Shown: positions 27,904 to 37,075, counted from the stretch's first letter. The stretch: DNA of 64,000 nucleotides from an uncultured Duncaniella sp. (GCA_910586665.1 CAJUIX010000011.1:1-64000), one strand, 5' to 3'. Notes: a model not told the origin generated them from the sequence alone. Translations and numbers: made by a program.

Positions 27904-28290
27904 ATGCTCACACTTCTCATCATCTATTACTCCGGCGTGCTTGTCGCTGTCCTTGCCGACCTCTTCAGCGGACTCCGCAAGGCGCGCCTGCGAGGCGAGC
28001 GCTGCACTTCCTCGGGGCTGCGGCGCACCGTCGACAAGATTGGCCGCTACTACCTCGCCCTGTTCTCTATGACCGTCATCGACGTCATGCTCATAGCCGC
28101 GCTCCGGCAGCTCGGCGAGAGCGGCACGCCTCCCTTCCCGCCCTTTCCCTACCTGACCACTCTCGGCGCCCTTGCCCTCGGGCTTATCGAGCTTAAGAGC
28201 ATCTGCGAGCGTGCCGACGAGAAGGGCGACATCCGCCGAAGCATCTGCGAGCTTGTCGACCTCCTCGACCGTCTGCGCTTCCGCCGCTAA
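27904..28290 (+). CDS. Phage-holin-family membrane protein
   Basis: A 128-residue protein with about three membrane segments (residues ~1-19, 49-68, 78-97). The motif DLFSGLRKARLRGERCTSSG (19-38) followed by LRRTVDKIGRYY is typical of the holin-like family often found as single genes in Bacteroidales. The C-terminus is a charged amphipathic helix ending in RRFRR-type basics. No other phage genes are nearby. It may be a domesticated or non-phage holin. Its stop is only 2 bases from the stop of the convergent EFR1 gene. Confidence 0.65.
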   Translation: MLTLLIIYYSGVLVAVLADLFSGLRKARLRGERCTSSGLRRTVDKIGRYYLALFSMTVIDVMLIAALRQLGESGTPPFPPFPYLTTLGALALGLIELKSICERADEKGDIRRSICELVDLLDRLRFRR

Positions 28291-28292
28291 TT

Positions 28293-29087
28293 TTAGCTTT
28301 CCAATTTATTTCCCCCGCCGTTTGCCTCGACGATTTCCCGCAGGCCGACGGCGGGATTTCTGTATTGCATCCTGCTTTTCTCTCCCTTGAAGCGGATGAC
28401 ACCCTTGCTGCAATTGTGGTAGCATGCGGTACACATTATGCACTCACGCCCCCATTGCGGTTTGTGGTCGACGAGGCTGACAGCACCGGTCGGGCACACC
28501 TGCGCGCACACCCCGCAGCCGCTGCATTTCTCCTCCTCGACATAGAAATTTCTGTAGACATCCTTCCCGGCGCTCATGAAGTCCATGAAGAAGCCGACGA
28601 TGCTTCCGAGCACTCCCGGACGCTCCGTCATCCGTCTGCGAGCCGAGATGTCCGAGGCGATTTCCCGAAGGTGTTCGGGAATCTGCTTCTTACCCTGCGA
28701 CTCTATCTGCCGGGCCACGTCGACGACCGAAAAATTGTTGTCGACCATTTTGATGCTCCTTATGTAGTCGGGCTTCAGACCCGCATCGGCAAGAGCCTTG
28801 GCGATGTGGCTGCACGCCCTTCCAGCCAGTTCGCCGTAGGTGGCGACGGCAAAGATATATGGCGCGTTGATGTGCACCTCGCCATCCTTCACCCGGCGGA
28901 GCAGCTCGGCCACGGGAGCGGGGAGCTTGCCGAAATGCACGGAGAACACCAGTCCCACTCCCTCGCTGTCGCTAATCTCAAAAGTCCCCTTTTTACTCAG
29001 AATTTGATGCAGGCTCAGGAGCCGGTCGGCGATGGCTTTGGCCACGGCAAGTGAATTTCCCGTGGCACTGAAGAATATTACGGTCAT
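28293..29087 (-). CDS. EFR1-family ferredoxin (flavodoxin-like plus 2x[4Fe-4S])
   Basis: A 264-residue protein. A flavodoxin-like N-terminal domain with a phosphate-binding FFSATGNSLAVAKAIA (5-20) is followed from about residue 184 by two ferredoxin motifs, CSGCGVCAQVCP and CIMCTACYHNC. This is the EFR1 family, a cytoplasmic electron carrier of unknown partner in anaerobes. A minus-strand TATCTTTG -7 box is at 29138-29145. Convergent with the holin-like gene with no terminator between them. Confidence 0.85.
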   Translation of the reverse strand: MTVIFFSATGNSLAVAKAIADRLLSLHQILSKKGTFEISDSEGVGLVFSVHFGKLPAPVAELLRRVKDGEVHINAPYIFAVATYGELAGRACSHIAKALADAGLKPDYIRSIKMVDNNFSVVDVARQIESQGKKQIPEHLREIASDISARRRMTERPGVLGSIVGFFMDFMSAGKDVYRNFYVEEEKCSGCGVCAQVCPTGAVSLVDHKPQWGRECIMCTACYHNCSKGVIRFKGEKSRMQYRNPAVGLREIVEANGGGNKLES

Positions 29088-29172
29088 AGTCTTCGTTTAG
29101 AATGATGATTTATGTGATATTATATCTTTCTTCGATACAAAGATAATATAAAAAGCAAAATGTCAGGTGCTG

Positions 29173-29204
29173 TTTGTCTGTATTGTTGGATTTCACTAAC
29201 TTTG
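29173..29204 (+). promoter_or_regulatory. Promoter of the 29240 secreted-protein gene
   Basis: TTTG at 29173-29176, a 20-base spacer and TAACTTTG at 29197-29204, 35 bases before the ATG. Confidence 0.7.
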
Positions 29205-29239
29205 TATTTTTGGAATAAACTTTTAACCTCCTAATTTTT

Positions 29240-29722
29240 ATGAAAACATTTACTCTTCTCACATTCATCTTGGCATGTTCGGGTCTACTGGTCCCGAAGG
29301 TATCGTGGGCGGATGCGGGCGGCTGGTGCCTCGTGGCCGACGGGCGGCAGACCATACCTCTTTCGGCCGTCAGCTGTATTGTGGCCTCCGACGAATCCGA
29401 TGCAATGACCGTGGTGACCGACGAAGGGTGTATCGCGGATATTTATACCGTAAAATTTCGTTATGTGAAGCAGTCGGCAGTGACCACTCCGACTATTCCC
29501 GGCACTGATACCCCGGTCTTCATCCTGGCCCGTGACGAAATCAGAATCTGGGGTCTTGCAGACGACACAAAAATCACTATCTACTCAGCCGACGGACGCC
29601 TTGCCGACAGCGGGCGCGCCTCCTCCGGCGGCTCCCAGCAGATAGTCCCGATTACCCATCTCGCCCCCGGCCTCTACATCCTCGCCGCAGGTTCGACCTC
29701 CTTCAAATTCTTTAAACTTTAA
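29240..29722 (+). CDS. Small secreted protein with type IX-like C-terminal sorting tail
   Basis: A 160-residue protein with an N-terminal signal peptide (about residues 1-24, ending near SWA). The short N-terminal domain has no recognised family. The last ~65 residues (FILARDEIRIWG onward, then ITIYSADGRLADSG and LAPGLYILAAGSTSFKFFKL) match the Por-secretion-tail pattern of Bacteroidetes, an Ig-like domain recognised by the type IX system. That suggests cell-surface export if the system exists in this organism. The stop codon lies inside composite repeat copy 6. Confidence 0.7.
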   Translation: MKTFTLLTFILACSGLLVPKVSWADAGGWCLVADGRQTIPLSAVSCIVASDESDAMTVVTDEGCIADIYTVKFRYVKQSAVTTPTIPGTDTPVFILARDEIRIWGLADDTKITIYSADGRLADSGRASSGGSQQIVPITHLAPGLYILAAGSTSFKFFKL

Positions 29723-29871
29723 ACCTTAAACTTTAAACTTTAACCTTGATAGGGTCCTTAGAGTCTTTAAAGTCCTTAAGGTCCTTAACGACCCTAATGA
29801 CATTAGAGACTCCATAAACCTTAAACCCAAACTTTAAACTCTATACTCTATACTTTAAACTCTATACTAAA
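29715..29871 (+). repeat. Composite low-complexity intergenic element, copy 6
   Basis: ACTTTAAACC words, then a CTTTAAAG/CCTTAAGGTCC block, then CCTTAAACCC words, then CTCTATACTTTAAACTC words, ending 1 base before the next ATG. The order and orientation match copy 1. Confidence 0.8.
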
Positions 29872-29872
29872 A

Positions 29873-31882
29873 ATGACCTCTCGCTTGCTCTCCATAGCCA
29901 CATCAGCCCTGCTCGTATCAATGACGGCGAGCGCGCAATTCGCGGTCAGCCTAAAGAGTGGCGGTTCCCGCGTCATCACCTCTGACGGACGCATCGAATC
30001 CCCGGCAGCGACCCCTTCGGGCTACAGCTTCGCCGGCATCGATGTCGGCGAAATTGGCAGCATAACCCTTTCCTCCCTCCCACAGGACGAGGCGGGATCG
30101 CAGATAGCCTCCCTCCCTGCGGCGGAAAAACCTGTGGTCATACTCGACCTCACCGCGCGCAACGGGGAGAGCGAGCCTTCCAACCGCAACCTCTATTCGA
30201 GCGAGTATATGCTCGAACTGGCCGGGCTTCCCTACGTCGTCACCGCCTCCCTCGACGAGGCACTCGCATCCTCCTCCATGCTCCTTCTTTCCTCCCCGGT
30301 CAATACCGGCTCGCAGTCCACACTGACTCCTGAGGAGTGGACGCGCATCACCGATTGGGTGCGCGCCGGGGGCATAGTCATATCACCCGCGATTACCGAC
30401 ACACTTACCCCCGAGCTTGCAGAGCTGTTCGGCATCAGTGCCCGCACACGCAGCCAGCGGACGCGCTACTATGTCAACTGGGTCTCCGAACCTCACCCGG
30501 AGCTTGCCTACATCGACGAGCCGGAGGAGAAGGTGACCCGCATAGGTGCCATAAACAGCTCCGTGTTCACCCCATCCACCGCCGTGCCCCTCGCCACCTA
30601 CGGGGAGAATCCCGCTGATGTCGCCGTGGTCAGAAATTCGCTCGGCAAGGGCGCGGCCTACCTCTTCGGCTTCAGCTGGCGCGACGTCATACAGCGCTCG
30701 CAGCTCAACAAGGACAGCGGTGGCTCGCGCGGCGTCAATAACACCTTCGAGCCGTCGGCCGACATGGTGCCCCTCTTCATCCGCGCCACCCATGCGGCCA
30801 CGCAGTCGGTCAGCGCGTGGAAGTTCACCGTCCCCGACGGCCACAGTTCCGTGCTCATCCCTACGCATGACTGCGACTCGCGCACGGCGCTCGATTCGAT
30901 GTCCCATATGGCCGACTATGAGAAGTCGCTCGACCTCCGCGCCCACTATTTCATCACCGTCCACTATTTCCGCCAGCCCGGCTACCTCTCCGCTTTCTAC
31001 AATCCAGAGACACTCCCGCTAATCAAGCGTCTGACCGACCAGGGTCACACCGTCGGCTCGCACTCCGTCTGCCATTACCCCGACTTCGGCGATACCGGCC
31101 GCTTTCCGCTGACCGAGTACAGTGAGGAGGAGTATGCCGCCATAGCCACCCATGACCTCGCCACCGCTACCTCTGTCGGCTCCACATGGGCCGAGCTTGT
31201 CCTCTCCAAAAGAATTCTTGAGCGCGACCTGCATCTGCCAGTGCGCTCATTCCGCTCAGGCCACCTCTGCGTCAACAACAACATGCCCGCCGCCTCGCGC
31301 ATTGCCGGCTATGATTTTTCTTCCTGCTTTTCGGCTTCCGATGTGATGAGCCAGTTTCCCTTCATCGAGCGCATGGGCAACGATTGGAGCGGCGAGCCGT
31401 CGGGCACGCTCCAGATTCCGCTCCACTTCTCCGATGTGTTCTCTGACGACAAGATGACCGAGGCCAACTGGCACGAGAAACCGGCCCGCTGGCTCGAGAT
31501 TTTCAATAAGCTCAAGGGGAACTACGCTTCCTCCGTCATCCTCATCCACCCCAACCGCAAGTGGAAGATGTCAGCGCAGAAGATGCTTGTCGACGCGCTC
31601 GATTCCCGCGAGTGCGGCCTCTTCAACTTCGAGGACTACGGTGACTTCTGGCTCCGTCGGCGCGACTTCCGCTTCACCCTCCACCACGACCCCTCGCAGT
31701 CCAAGGTGATTGTCCGCGCCAAGGCTGCCGACATTGCCGCCAACCCGCATCTCGGCATCTTCATCGAATATGCCGGAGGCTCGAAGGCGCCTGCCAACAT
31801 CACCCTCGTCGACGAGAGCGGCAAGGTGCACCCGGTGCGCATCAAGAAGGTTGCGGAAGGGAGGTATATAATGCTCTTATGA
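29873..31882 (+). CDS. Secreted polysaccharide-deacetylase-like (NodB/CE4) protein
   Basis: A 669-residue protein with a signal peptide (1-22). Residues ~85-270 look like a class I glutamine amidotransferase-like/ThuA-like beta-alpha domain (VVILDLTARNGES, WVRAGGIVIS). Residues ~325-640 are a NodB-type deacetylase: HDCD (332-335) supplies the catalytic and metal Asp, and GSHSVCH (395-401) gives the H-x3-H metal pair. A RSFRSGHLCVN block follows. The substrate is unknown; an acetylated carbohydrate is the general expectation. No type IX tail is visible at the C-terminus. It is preceded directly by a composite repeat and followed 37 bases later by an MFS gene. Confidence 0.75.
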   Translation: MTSRLLSIATSALLVSMTASAQFAVSLKSGGSRVITSDGRIESPAATPSGYSFAGIDVGEIGSITLSSLPQDEAGSQIASLPAAEKPVVILDLTARNGESEPSNRNLYSSEYMLELAGLPYVVTASLDEALASSSMLLLSSPVNTGSQSTLTPEEWTRITDWVRAGGIVISPAITDTLTPELAELFGISARTRSQRTRYYVNWVSEPHPELAYIDEPEEKVTRIGAINSSVFTPSTAVPLATYGENPADVAVVRNSLGKGAAYLFGFSWRDVIQRSQLNKDSGGSRGVNNTFEPSADMVPLFIRATHAATQSVSAWKFTVPDGHSSVLIPTHDCDSRTALDSMSHMADYEKSLDLRAHYFITVHYFRQPGYLSAFYNPETLPLIKRLTDQGHTVGSHSVCHYPDFGDTGRFPLTEYSEEEYAAIATHDLATATSVGSTWAELVLSKRILERDLHLPVRSFRSGHLCVNNNMPAASRIAGYDFSSCFSASDVMSQFPFIERMGNDWSGEPSGTLQIPLHFSDVFSDDKMTEANWHEKPARWLEIFNKLKGNYASSVILIHPNRKWKMSAQKMLVDALDSRECGLFNFEDYGDFWLRRRDFRFTLHHDPSQSKVIVRAKAADIAANPHLGIFIEYAGGSKAPANITLVDESGKVHPVRIKKVAEGRYIMLL

Positions 31883-31919
31883 CTATTTATTTAGGTGAAA
31901 ATATATAATTATTAGTTTT

Positions 31920-33080
31920 ATGAAAAGGTTCGTACCGTTATTGATTCTCACAGTTGCCGGATTTACATTCAACACATCCGAACTGACCCCTATCGGCCTT
32001 CTGACCGATATAGCTGCCGATTTCCGCATCACGGAGGCCCGCGCAGGACTCCTCATTTCGATTTACGCATGGATTGTGGCACTCTGCTCGCTTCCGCTGA
32101 TGCTTTGGTGCGCGCGCATGGATTTCCGCCGGCTCATGCTCGGCATCGTGGCCCTCTTCTTCGTGAGCCACATCGGCTCGGTGCTGTCGACCGGCTTCTG
32201 GACCCTCATGGCCTCGCGTGTCGGCGTCGCGCTTGCCCATTCAATCTTCTGGTCCATTGCTCCGACAATGGCTGTGGCAGTCAGTCCCGACGGACGTCGC
32301 TCGACGGCGCTGAGCGCGCTCGTGGCGGGCGGCGGCATAGCCCTTGTGGCCGGTCTGCCCCTTGGTCGGGTGCTCGGACTGCTTGCCGGCTGGCGCGCCA
32401 CCCTCGGCGCACTCGGCCTCCTCTCCTTCCTCGTCCTCGTCGGACTTTATTTCTACTTCCCCTCTATGGGGCGCTCGGGCGAAGGGGAGTCGCGCAAGGA
32501 TATGCTCAGGGACATCCTCACCTGCCGTCCCCTCCTCTGTATCTATTTCATCACTGCTGTGATTGTCACAGGCCACTACACGGGCTACAGCTACATAGAG
32601 CCATTCATGGACAGCATACTCCACATCGAGGCCAAGGCGATTACCTTCACGCTCTGTCTCTTCGGCGTGGCCGGCCTGCTCGGAAGCTTCCTCATGACCC
32701 GCTACTTCCCACGCCACCCGCGGGCCATAATCTCCACGGCCTGCCTCTCGCTCCCGCTGCTGATGCTGCTCCTCTATCCGGGTGCGCAGCTCGGCCTGGC
32801 GGTGCTCGCGCTGATCTGCATCCTCTGGGGGCTCGCGCTGACGGTCTACAATATCGCCTTCCAGAATGAGATTATAGTCCTCGCGCCCCACAATTCAGCC
32901 GTCGCTATGAGCATCTACTCCGGCATCTTCAATCTCGGCATAGGCGCGGGTGCCTTTGTGGGTGGAATCGTCTGCAACCACAGCATGATGGCCGACATAG
33001 GCTACTTCGGTGGCACGATAGCTCTCGCCGCAGCCCTCTTCGCCCTATTTGTCTACCTGCCTCTAAGGAAAAAGCAGTAA
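31920..33080 (+). CDS. MFS transporter, sugar efflux/AraJ-like
   Basis: A 386-residue protein with 12 membrane segments. The opening FTFNTSELTPIGLLTDIAADF matches the DHA1 group with AraJ and SotB, which exports sugars or drugs with proton antiport. The loop-2 motif appears as RMDFRRLML, and a SPDGRRSTALSALVAGG block near residue 122 is typical. It follows the deacetylase gene by 37 bases, so the two may be co-transcribed. The substrate is not predictable. Confidence 0.85.
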   Translation: MKRFVPLLILTVAGFTFNTSELTPIGLLTDIAADFRITEARAGLLISIYAWIVALCSLPLMLWCARMDFRRLMLGIVALFFVSHIGSVLSTGFWTLMASRVGVALAHSIFWSIAPTMAVAVSPDGRRSTALSALVAGGGIALVAGLPLGRVLGLLAGWRATLGALGLLSFLVLVGLYFYFPSMGRSGEGESRKDMLRDILTCRPLLCIYFITAVIVTGHYTGYSYIEPFMDSILHIEAKAITFTLCLFGVAGLLGSFLMTRYFPRHPRAIISTACLSLPLLMLLLYPGAQLGLAVLALICILWGLALTVYNIAFQNEIIVLAPHNSAVAMSIYSGIFNLGIGAGAFVGGIVCNHSMMADIGYFGGTIALAAALFALFVYLPLRKKQ

Positions 33081-33089
33081 TAATAAAAA

Positions 33090-33126
33090 ACAATGGCCTC
33101 ACCGCATGAAACGGTGGGGTCATTGT
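33090..33126 (+). terminator. Terminator after the MFS gene
   Basis: Arms of 15 bases at 33090-33104 and 33112-33126 pair with two G-T wobbles around a short loop. Confidence 0.65.
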
Positions 33127-33143
33127 CTCTCCTCTTTCATCTG

Positions 33144-33218
33144 TCGGGGTGGCGAGATTCGAACTCGCGACCCCCTGCTCCCAAAGCAGGTGCGCTAACC
33201 GGACTGCGCTACGCCCCG
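33144..33218 (-). tRNA. tRNA-Pro (anticodon TGG)
   Basis: A 75-base cloverleaf on the minus strand. Acceptor 5' strand CGGGGCG, D arm GCGC...GCGC, anticodon stem CCTGC/GCAGG with loop TTTGGGA (anticodon TGG, complement of 33181-33183), and a T arm with GTTCGAATC. One C-A mismatch in the acceptor stem. CCA is not encoded. Confidence 0.93.
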
Positions 33219-33313
33219 ATAGTCCCAAACCGCACTCCGGCGGCTTAGACCGATGCAAAGGTAGTCACAAAATTTGATTTATGCAACTTCTTTTTTAACT
33301 AAATCGATAGGCG

Positions 33314-34261
33314 TTATCTTACCAGGTTGACAGGCTCCCCCTCGACGAAGGCTTTCAGGTTGGCGGCAGAGATGTCGACGAGGCGTCGGCGGGCCTGGCT
33401 CGACTGCCATGCGATGTGGGGAGTCACGAAGCAGCGCGGGCATCCGATGAGCGGCGAGCCGTGGTGTGGCGGTTCCTCGCAGAGAACGTCGATGCCGGCT
33501 GCGGCAATGCGATTCTCGCGCAGGGCCTCGGTGAGAGCATCCTCGTCGACCAGCGGGCCGCGCGAGGTGTTGATGAGTATTGCCGTGGGCTTCATCTTGG
33601 CGAGCGTCTCGCGGTTGATGATGCCCTTGGTGGCCTGAGTGAGGGCGGAATTGAGCGAGATGACATCACTTTCCTCCAGGAGGGTGTCGAGATTGACGCG
33701 ACGTACCCCTTCGGGGAGCTCGCGGCCGGAGGTGGTGACGACCTTCATTCCGAAAGCCTGCGCGATGGCTGCGACGCGGCGCCCTATGTTGCCCATGCCG
33801 ATGATGCCCATAGTCATGCCAGCAAGCTCGTCGAAGGGGCGCAGACGGTAGCTGAAATCGACGTTCCCGCCCCACTCGTCGCGGTTGACCGAGCCGGCAT
33901 AGTCGCCGATAGAGTTGGTGATTTGGAGCAGGTGGGCGAAGACGAGCTGCGCCACCGAGTTGGTCGAGTAAGCCGGGACGTTGCACACGGTGATTCCCCT
34001 GCGGCGGGCGCTCTCGATGTCGACATTGTTGTAGCCCGTGGCGAGCACGCCGATGAATTCAAGTCCGGGGAGCCGGCTCATGATCTCGTCGGTGATGAGG
34101 ACCTTGTTGGTGAATATGGCGAAGGCGCCACGGGCGCGCTCCACGACTTCTTCGGGAGCGGTGCGGTCATAGACAGTGAGCTGTCCGAGCTGTTCGAGCG
34201 CGCTCCATGAGAGGTCGCCGCTGTTGGCTACATAGCCGTCGAGGATGACAATTTTCTTCAT
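33314..34261 (-). CDS. D-2-hydroxyacid dehydrogenase
   Basis: A 315-residue NAD-dependent enzyme of the glycerate/hydroxypyruvate type. The Rossmann segment MGIIGMGNIGRRVA starts near residue 150. The catalytic Arg is in INTSRGPLVDEDAL, the Glu lies in the following segment, and the His is in FVTPHIAW. It probably reduces hydroxypyruvate or glyoxylate, or oxidises D-glycerate; the exact substrate is not fixed by sequence. It follows lutC by 60 bases in the same direction but has its own perfect promoter. Confidence 0.9.
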   Translation of the reverse strand: MKKIVILDGYVANSGDLSWSALEQLGQLTVYDRTAPEEVVERARGAFAIFTNKVLITDEIMSRLPGLEFIGVLATGYNNVDIESARRRGITVCNVPAYSTNSVAQLVFAHLLQITNSIGDYAGSVNRDEWGGNVDFSYRLRPFDELAGMTMGIIGMGNIGRRVAAIAQAFGMKVVTTSGRELPEGVRRVNLDTLLEESDVISLNSALTQATKGIINRETLAKMKPTAILINTSRGPLVDEDALTEALRENRIAAAGIDVLCEEPPHHGSPLIGCPRCFVTPHIAWQSSQARRRLVDISAANLKAFVEGEPVNLVR

Positions 34262-34287
34262 ATCTAAGGGGCTTTTCTAATATGCCC

Positions 34288-34319
34288 CAAAGTTACGCAC
34301 GCCGGACGTAATTTCCAAA
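34288..34319 (-). promoter_or_regulatory. Promoter of the D-2-hydroxyacid dehydrogenase gene
   Basis: On the minus strand TTTG (complement of 34316-34319), a 20-base spacer and TAACTTTG (complement of 34288-34295), 26 bases before the ATG. It lies immediately after the lutC stop. Confidence 0.7.
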
Positions 34320-34320
34320 A

Positions 34321-34923
34321 TCAGCCGATGAGAATTACTGTCAGGGAGATTTCGCCCTGGGCGCCGGTTATGTGGACGGCCTCGATGTCGGCAGTAGCCG
34401 AGGGGCCGGTGAAGAAGGAGCCGTAGCGCCCGGTCGAGAGGTCGATGGCCCGGTAGGCCTGGTGGAGGCCGCTGTAGATTTTGTCCGCGTCGAGCAGAAG
34501 GTAGAGGTCGGTCGAGAAGAGGGCGCATGCCGCCAGTCCGAGTGACTCCTCGGTGACCCATACGGAGCCGGTCTCCCCGACGCCGAGGATGCCGCGGGCC
34601 ACGCAGACGTCGACCGTGTTGGCCGAGTGGGGGTCGGTGTAGTCGTTGATTTCAAAATTTCCCTCGAAGCCGGCCACGGCAGAGAAGACCGTCCGATTGT
34701 CGGAGCGGATGTTTTCGGCAAGCCATTTCAGGGCCTCGCCGCGGGTGGCAACCCTGACGGCCTTCCCGTCGAAGCTCTCGAGCTTGGTGATGAAGTTGGC
34801 AATCTTGTCGCCCCCGACCTCGAAGAGTGGGACGTCGGGGTGCTGCACGGCGGCCGGAAGGTTTGTCCGTATGCGCGAAAGTATCCTCTCGCGAGCGTTT
34901 GTGGTTGTGGTGCTCTCTGTCAT
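34321..34923 (-). CDS. lutC: LUD-domain lactate utilisation protein C
   Basis: A 200-residue LUD-domain protein, the small third subunit of the LutABC L-lactate dehydrogenase complex. It has the family core GILGVGETGSVWVTEES and a final ITGAQGEISLTVILIG strand. It lies 6 bases downstream of lutB. LutABC oxidises L-lactate to pyruvate; the role of LutC is not well defined. Confidence 0.85.
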   Translation of the reverse strand: MTESTTTTNARERILSRIRTNLPAAVQHPDVPLFEVGGDKIANFITKLESFDGKAVRVATRGEALKWLAENIRSDNRTVFSAVAGFEGNFEINDYTDPHSANTVDVCVARGILGVGETGSVWVTEESLGLAACALFSTDLYLLLDADKIYSGLHQAYRAIDLSTGRYGSFFTGPSATADIEAVHITGAQGEISLTVILIG

Positions 34924-34929
34924 GGCTGT

Positions 34930-36309
34930 CTAATCCTTGTTCTCCTTGGAAATTCGTTTGTAGTACTGTCTGAAGGTCTCTGCCGGAGGCTCCGGGTTGG
35001 CGTGGTCCTTGGCCCAGGGGTTGAGCCCGGAGTTGAGGAGGCTCTTCGGGAGGTAGCGCAGCGCCCACAGGCCGAGCTTCTCGGCGTGGGAGAGGGTGGT
35101 CGAACTGTGGAGCACGAGGGATATGCCGTTTTCCTCGAGTCGATGCATAAGGCGGTCCTCGTGCTGCTCGACAATCTGCGTACGCCAGTAGAACACATAG
35201 TCGGGAATCGGCACCCTGACCGGGCAGACGTTGCCGCAGGAGCCGCAGTGGGTGCAGGAGTAGGGGAGCTGCGCGTAGCGGTGGAGGTCGTAGCTCGGCT
35301 GGAGCACGATGCCGATAGGTCCCATATAGGGGGCGTCGTAGCTTATGCCTGATGTGCGGCGGAAGACCGGACAGGTGTTCATGCAGGCTCCGCAGCGGAT
35401 ACACTTGAGCACCTCGAAGTAGGGTGTGCCGAGGCGCCGGGAGCGTCCGTTGTCTACGATGACGAGGTGCATCTCCTGGCCGCGGCGCGGGCGGGTGTAG
35501 TGCGAGGTATATTGCGTGATGTCGAATCCGAGCGCGCTGCGCGAGAGGAGGCGGATGAAGAGCGGGAGGTCGCTCTGTAGGGGAATCAGTTTCTCTATAC
35601 CCATGCTCGCCACGAAGAGGGGCGGGACGTTGGCGCTGATGTCGGCGTTACCCTCGTTTGTGGCCACGACTATTGTCCCTGTCTCGGCGACGCCGAAGTT
35701 GACGCCGCACATTCCGGCGTCGGCCTTGATATAGTTCTCGCGCATGTGTTTGCGCATGACGCTGTTGAGGTAGTGCGGGTCGTCGATGTCGGGGTCGCTG
35801 CCGAGTTTTTCGGCAAAGAGGCGCGCCACGTCGCCGCGCAGCTTGTGGATGGCGGGCATGACGATGTGGGAGGGGCGCTGGTTGTCGAGCTGCTGTATCC
35901 TCTCGCCTAAGTCAGCTTCGAAGATGTCGATCCCGCGCGCTTCGAGATACTCTCTCATGCCGCACTCGTCCATGAGCATTGACTTCCCCTTGGTGACGGT
36001 CCTGACGCCGTGGTCGCGGAAGATTTCATAGACTATTCTGTTGTGCTCCGAGGCGTCCTCTGCCCAGTGGACGTGGATGCCGTTCTCCTTCAGCCGTGTC
36101 TCGAACTCTTCGAGATAGCGGTCGAGGTGGGAGAGAGTATGCAGCTTTATCTGCGAGGCGAGCCTGCGCATTTCCTCCCATTCGGGAATCTGTGCGGCCA
36201 CACGGTCGCGGCGCATACGCGCTTCCCACAGGCAGCGGTCGTGGCTGACGCGGTGCGGGGTGTCGGCGATAAACTTCGCCCCGAGTTTAACTTGGTTGAC
36301 CTGGCTCAT
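34930..36309 (-). CDS. lutB: Iron-sulfur lactate utilisation protein B
   Basis: A 459-residue LutB. The N-terminal LUD-like domain (to about residue 290, with GVNFGVAETGTIVVATNEGN) is followed by two [4Fe-4S] motifs, CIRCGACMNTCP (near 307) and CTHCGSCGNVCP (near 357). It passes electrons from lactate oxidation in a complex with LutA and LutC. The gene is flanked tightly by lutA (19 bases) and lutC (6 bases), so it is one operon. Confidence 0.92.
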   Translation of the reverse strand: MSQVNQVKLGAKFIADTPHRVSHDRCLWEARMRRDRVAAQIPEWEEMRRLASQIKLHTLSHLDRYLEEFETRLKENGIHVHWAEDASEHNRIVYEIFRDHGVRTVTKGKSMLMDECGMREYLEARGIDIFEADLGERIQQLDNQRPSHIVMPAIHKLRGDVARLFAEKLGSDPDIDDPHYLNSVMRKHMRENYIKADAGMCGVNFGVAETGTIVVATNEGNADISANVPPLFVASMGIEKLIPLQSDLPLFIRLLSRSALGFDITQYTSHYTRPRRGQEMHLVIVDNGRSRRLGTPYFEVLKCIRCGACMNTCPVFRRTSGISYDAPYMGPIGIVLQPSYDLHRYAQLPYSCTHCGSCGNVCPVRVPIPDYVFYWRTQIVEQHEDRLMHRLEENGISLVLHSSTTLSHAEKLGLWALRYLPKSLLNSGLNPWAKDHANPEPPAETFRQYYKRISKENKD

Positions 36310-36328
36310 TTTTTTGATGCATTAATTA

Positions 36329-37075
36329 TTAATCAACAGCTGTCCCGTTGAGGATTTCTGCGATGTAGTAAGTCTTGATGTCGATGCCGAATTTGCGGGC
36401 GATGCCCTGCTGGTGCATCAGGCAGGAGAAGTCGGCACTGGTGACATACTTCAGCCCGTTGCGCTCATAGTCGCTCACTTTGTCGAGCCCCTGCTGACCG
36501 GCGCAGCTCTGGTCCCAGATGGCAAAGGTGCCGCCGAAGCCGCAACACTCGTCGCGGCGTGTGGCGTAGCAAACCTCCAGGCCCTCGACGAGGTTCAGCA
36601 GGTTGGCCGTCTTGGAATAGTCCGGCACCATCAGTTCCGTGGGGCGCGCCTGGTGGAGGAAGCGCAGCGAGTGGCAGCCGTTGTGGAGGGCTACGCGGTG
36701 GGGAAACTTCGCCCAGGGAAGGCTCTTGACCTGCAGGACGTCGTGGAGGAAGTCGACGATGTCATGCGTGGTGTCGAGGATGTGTTGCACCTCCGGGGTT
36801 TTCTCGACAGAGTCGAGATGATAGCGCACCTGGTCGGTGCAGATGCCCGAGGGAATCACCACATAGTCATAGCCCGAAAAATACTTGACGAGATTGTTCT
36901 CCAGACGGCAGGCCTTGCGCTCATAGCCCATGTCGGTCATGGGCAGTCCGCAGCATGAGGCCTGCTCGATATAGTGGACGTCGATGTCAAACCGGCGCAG
37001 AAGCTCATAGCTCGCTATCGCCGCTTCCGGCGCGAGCATGTCGACATAGCACGGCACAAAAAATCCAACTTTCAT
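36329..37075 (-). CDS. lutA: Iron-sulfur lactate utilisation protein A
   Basis: A 248-residue LutA with the two CCG (cysteine-rich) motifs, QASCCGLPMTDMG near residue 42 and RDECCGFGGTFA near residue 187, which bind Fe-S clusters in the lactate and glycolate oxidase families. The start at 37075 (MKVGFFVPCY) is chosen because the 38 upstream in-frame residues do not belong to the family. It is the first gene of lutABC. A TAATTTTG -7 box on the minus strand at 37226-37233 may drive it, though the -33 box is poor. Confidence 0.9.
   Translation of the reverse strand: MKVGFFVPCYVDMLAPEAAIASYELLRRFDIDVHYIEQASCCGLPMTDMGYERKACRLENNLVKYFSGYDYVVIPSGICTDQVRYHLDSVEKTPEVQHILDTTHDIVDFLHDVLQVKSLPWAKFPHRVALHNGCHSLRFLHQARPTELMVPDYSKTANLLNLVEGLEVCYATRRDECCGFGGTFAIWDQSCAGQQGLDKVSDYERNGLKYVTSADFSCLMHQQGIARKFGIDIKTYYIAEILNGTAVD

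Noticed and set aside
27904..28290. The holin-like gene as evidence of a prophage.
   Set aside because: No integrase, capsid, terminase or lysozyme genes are nearby; the neighbours are housekeeping genes.
29110..29355. An 81-codon minus-strand frame over the start of the 29240 gene.
   Set aside because: It overlaps the signal peptide region of a better-supported gene and has no conserved features.
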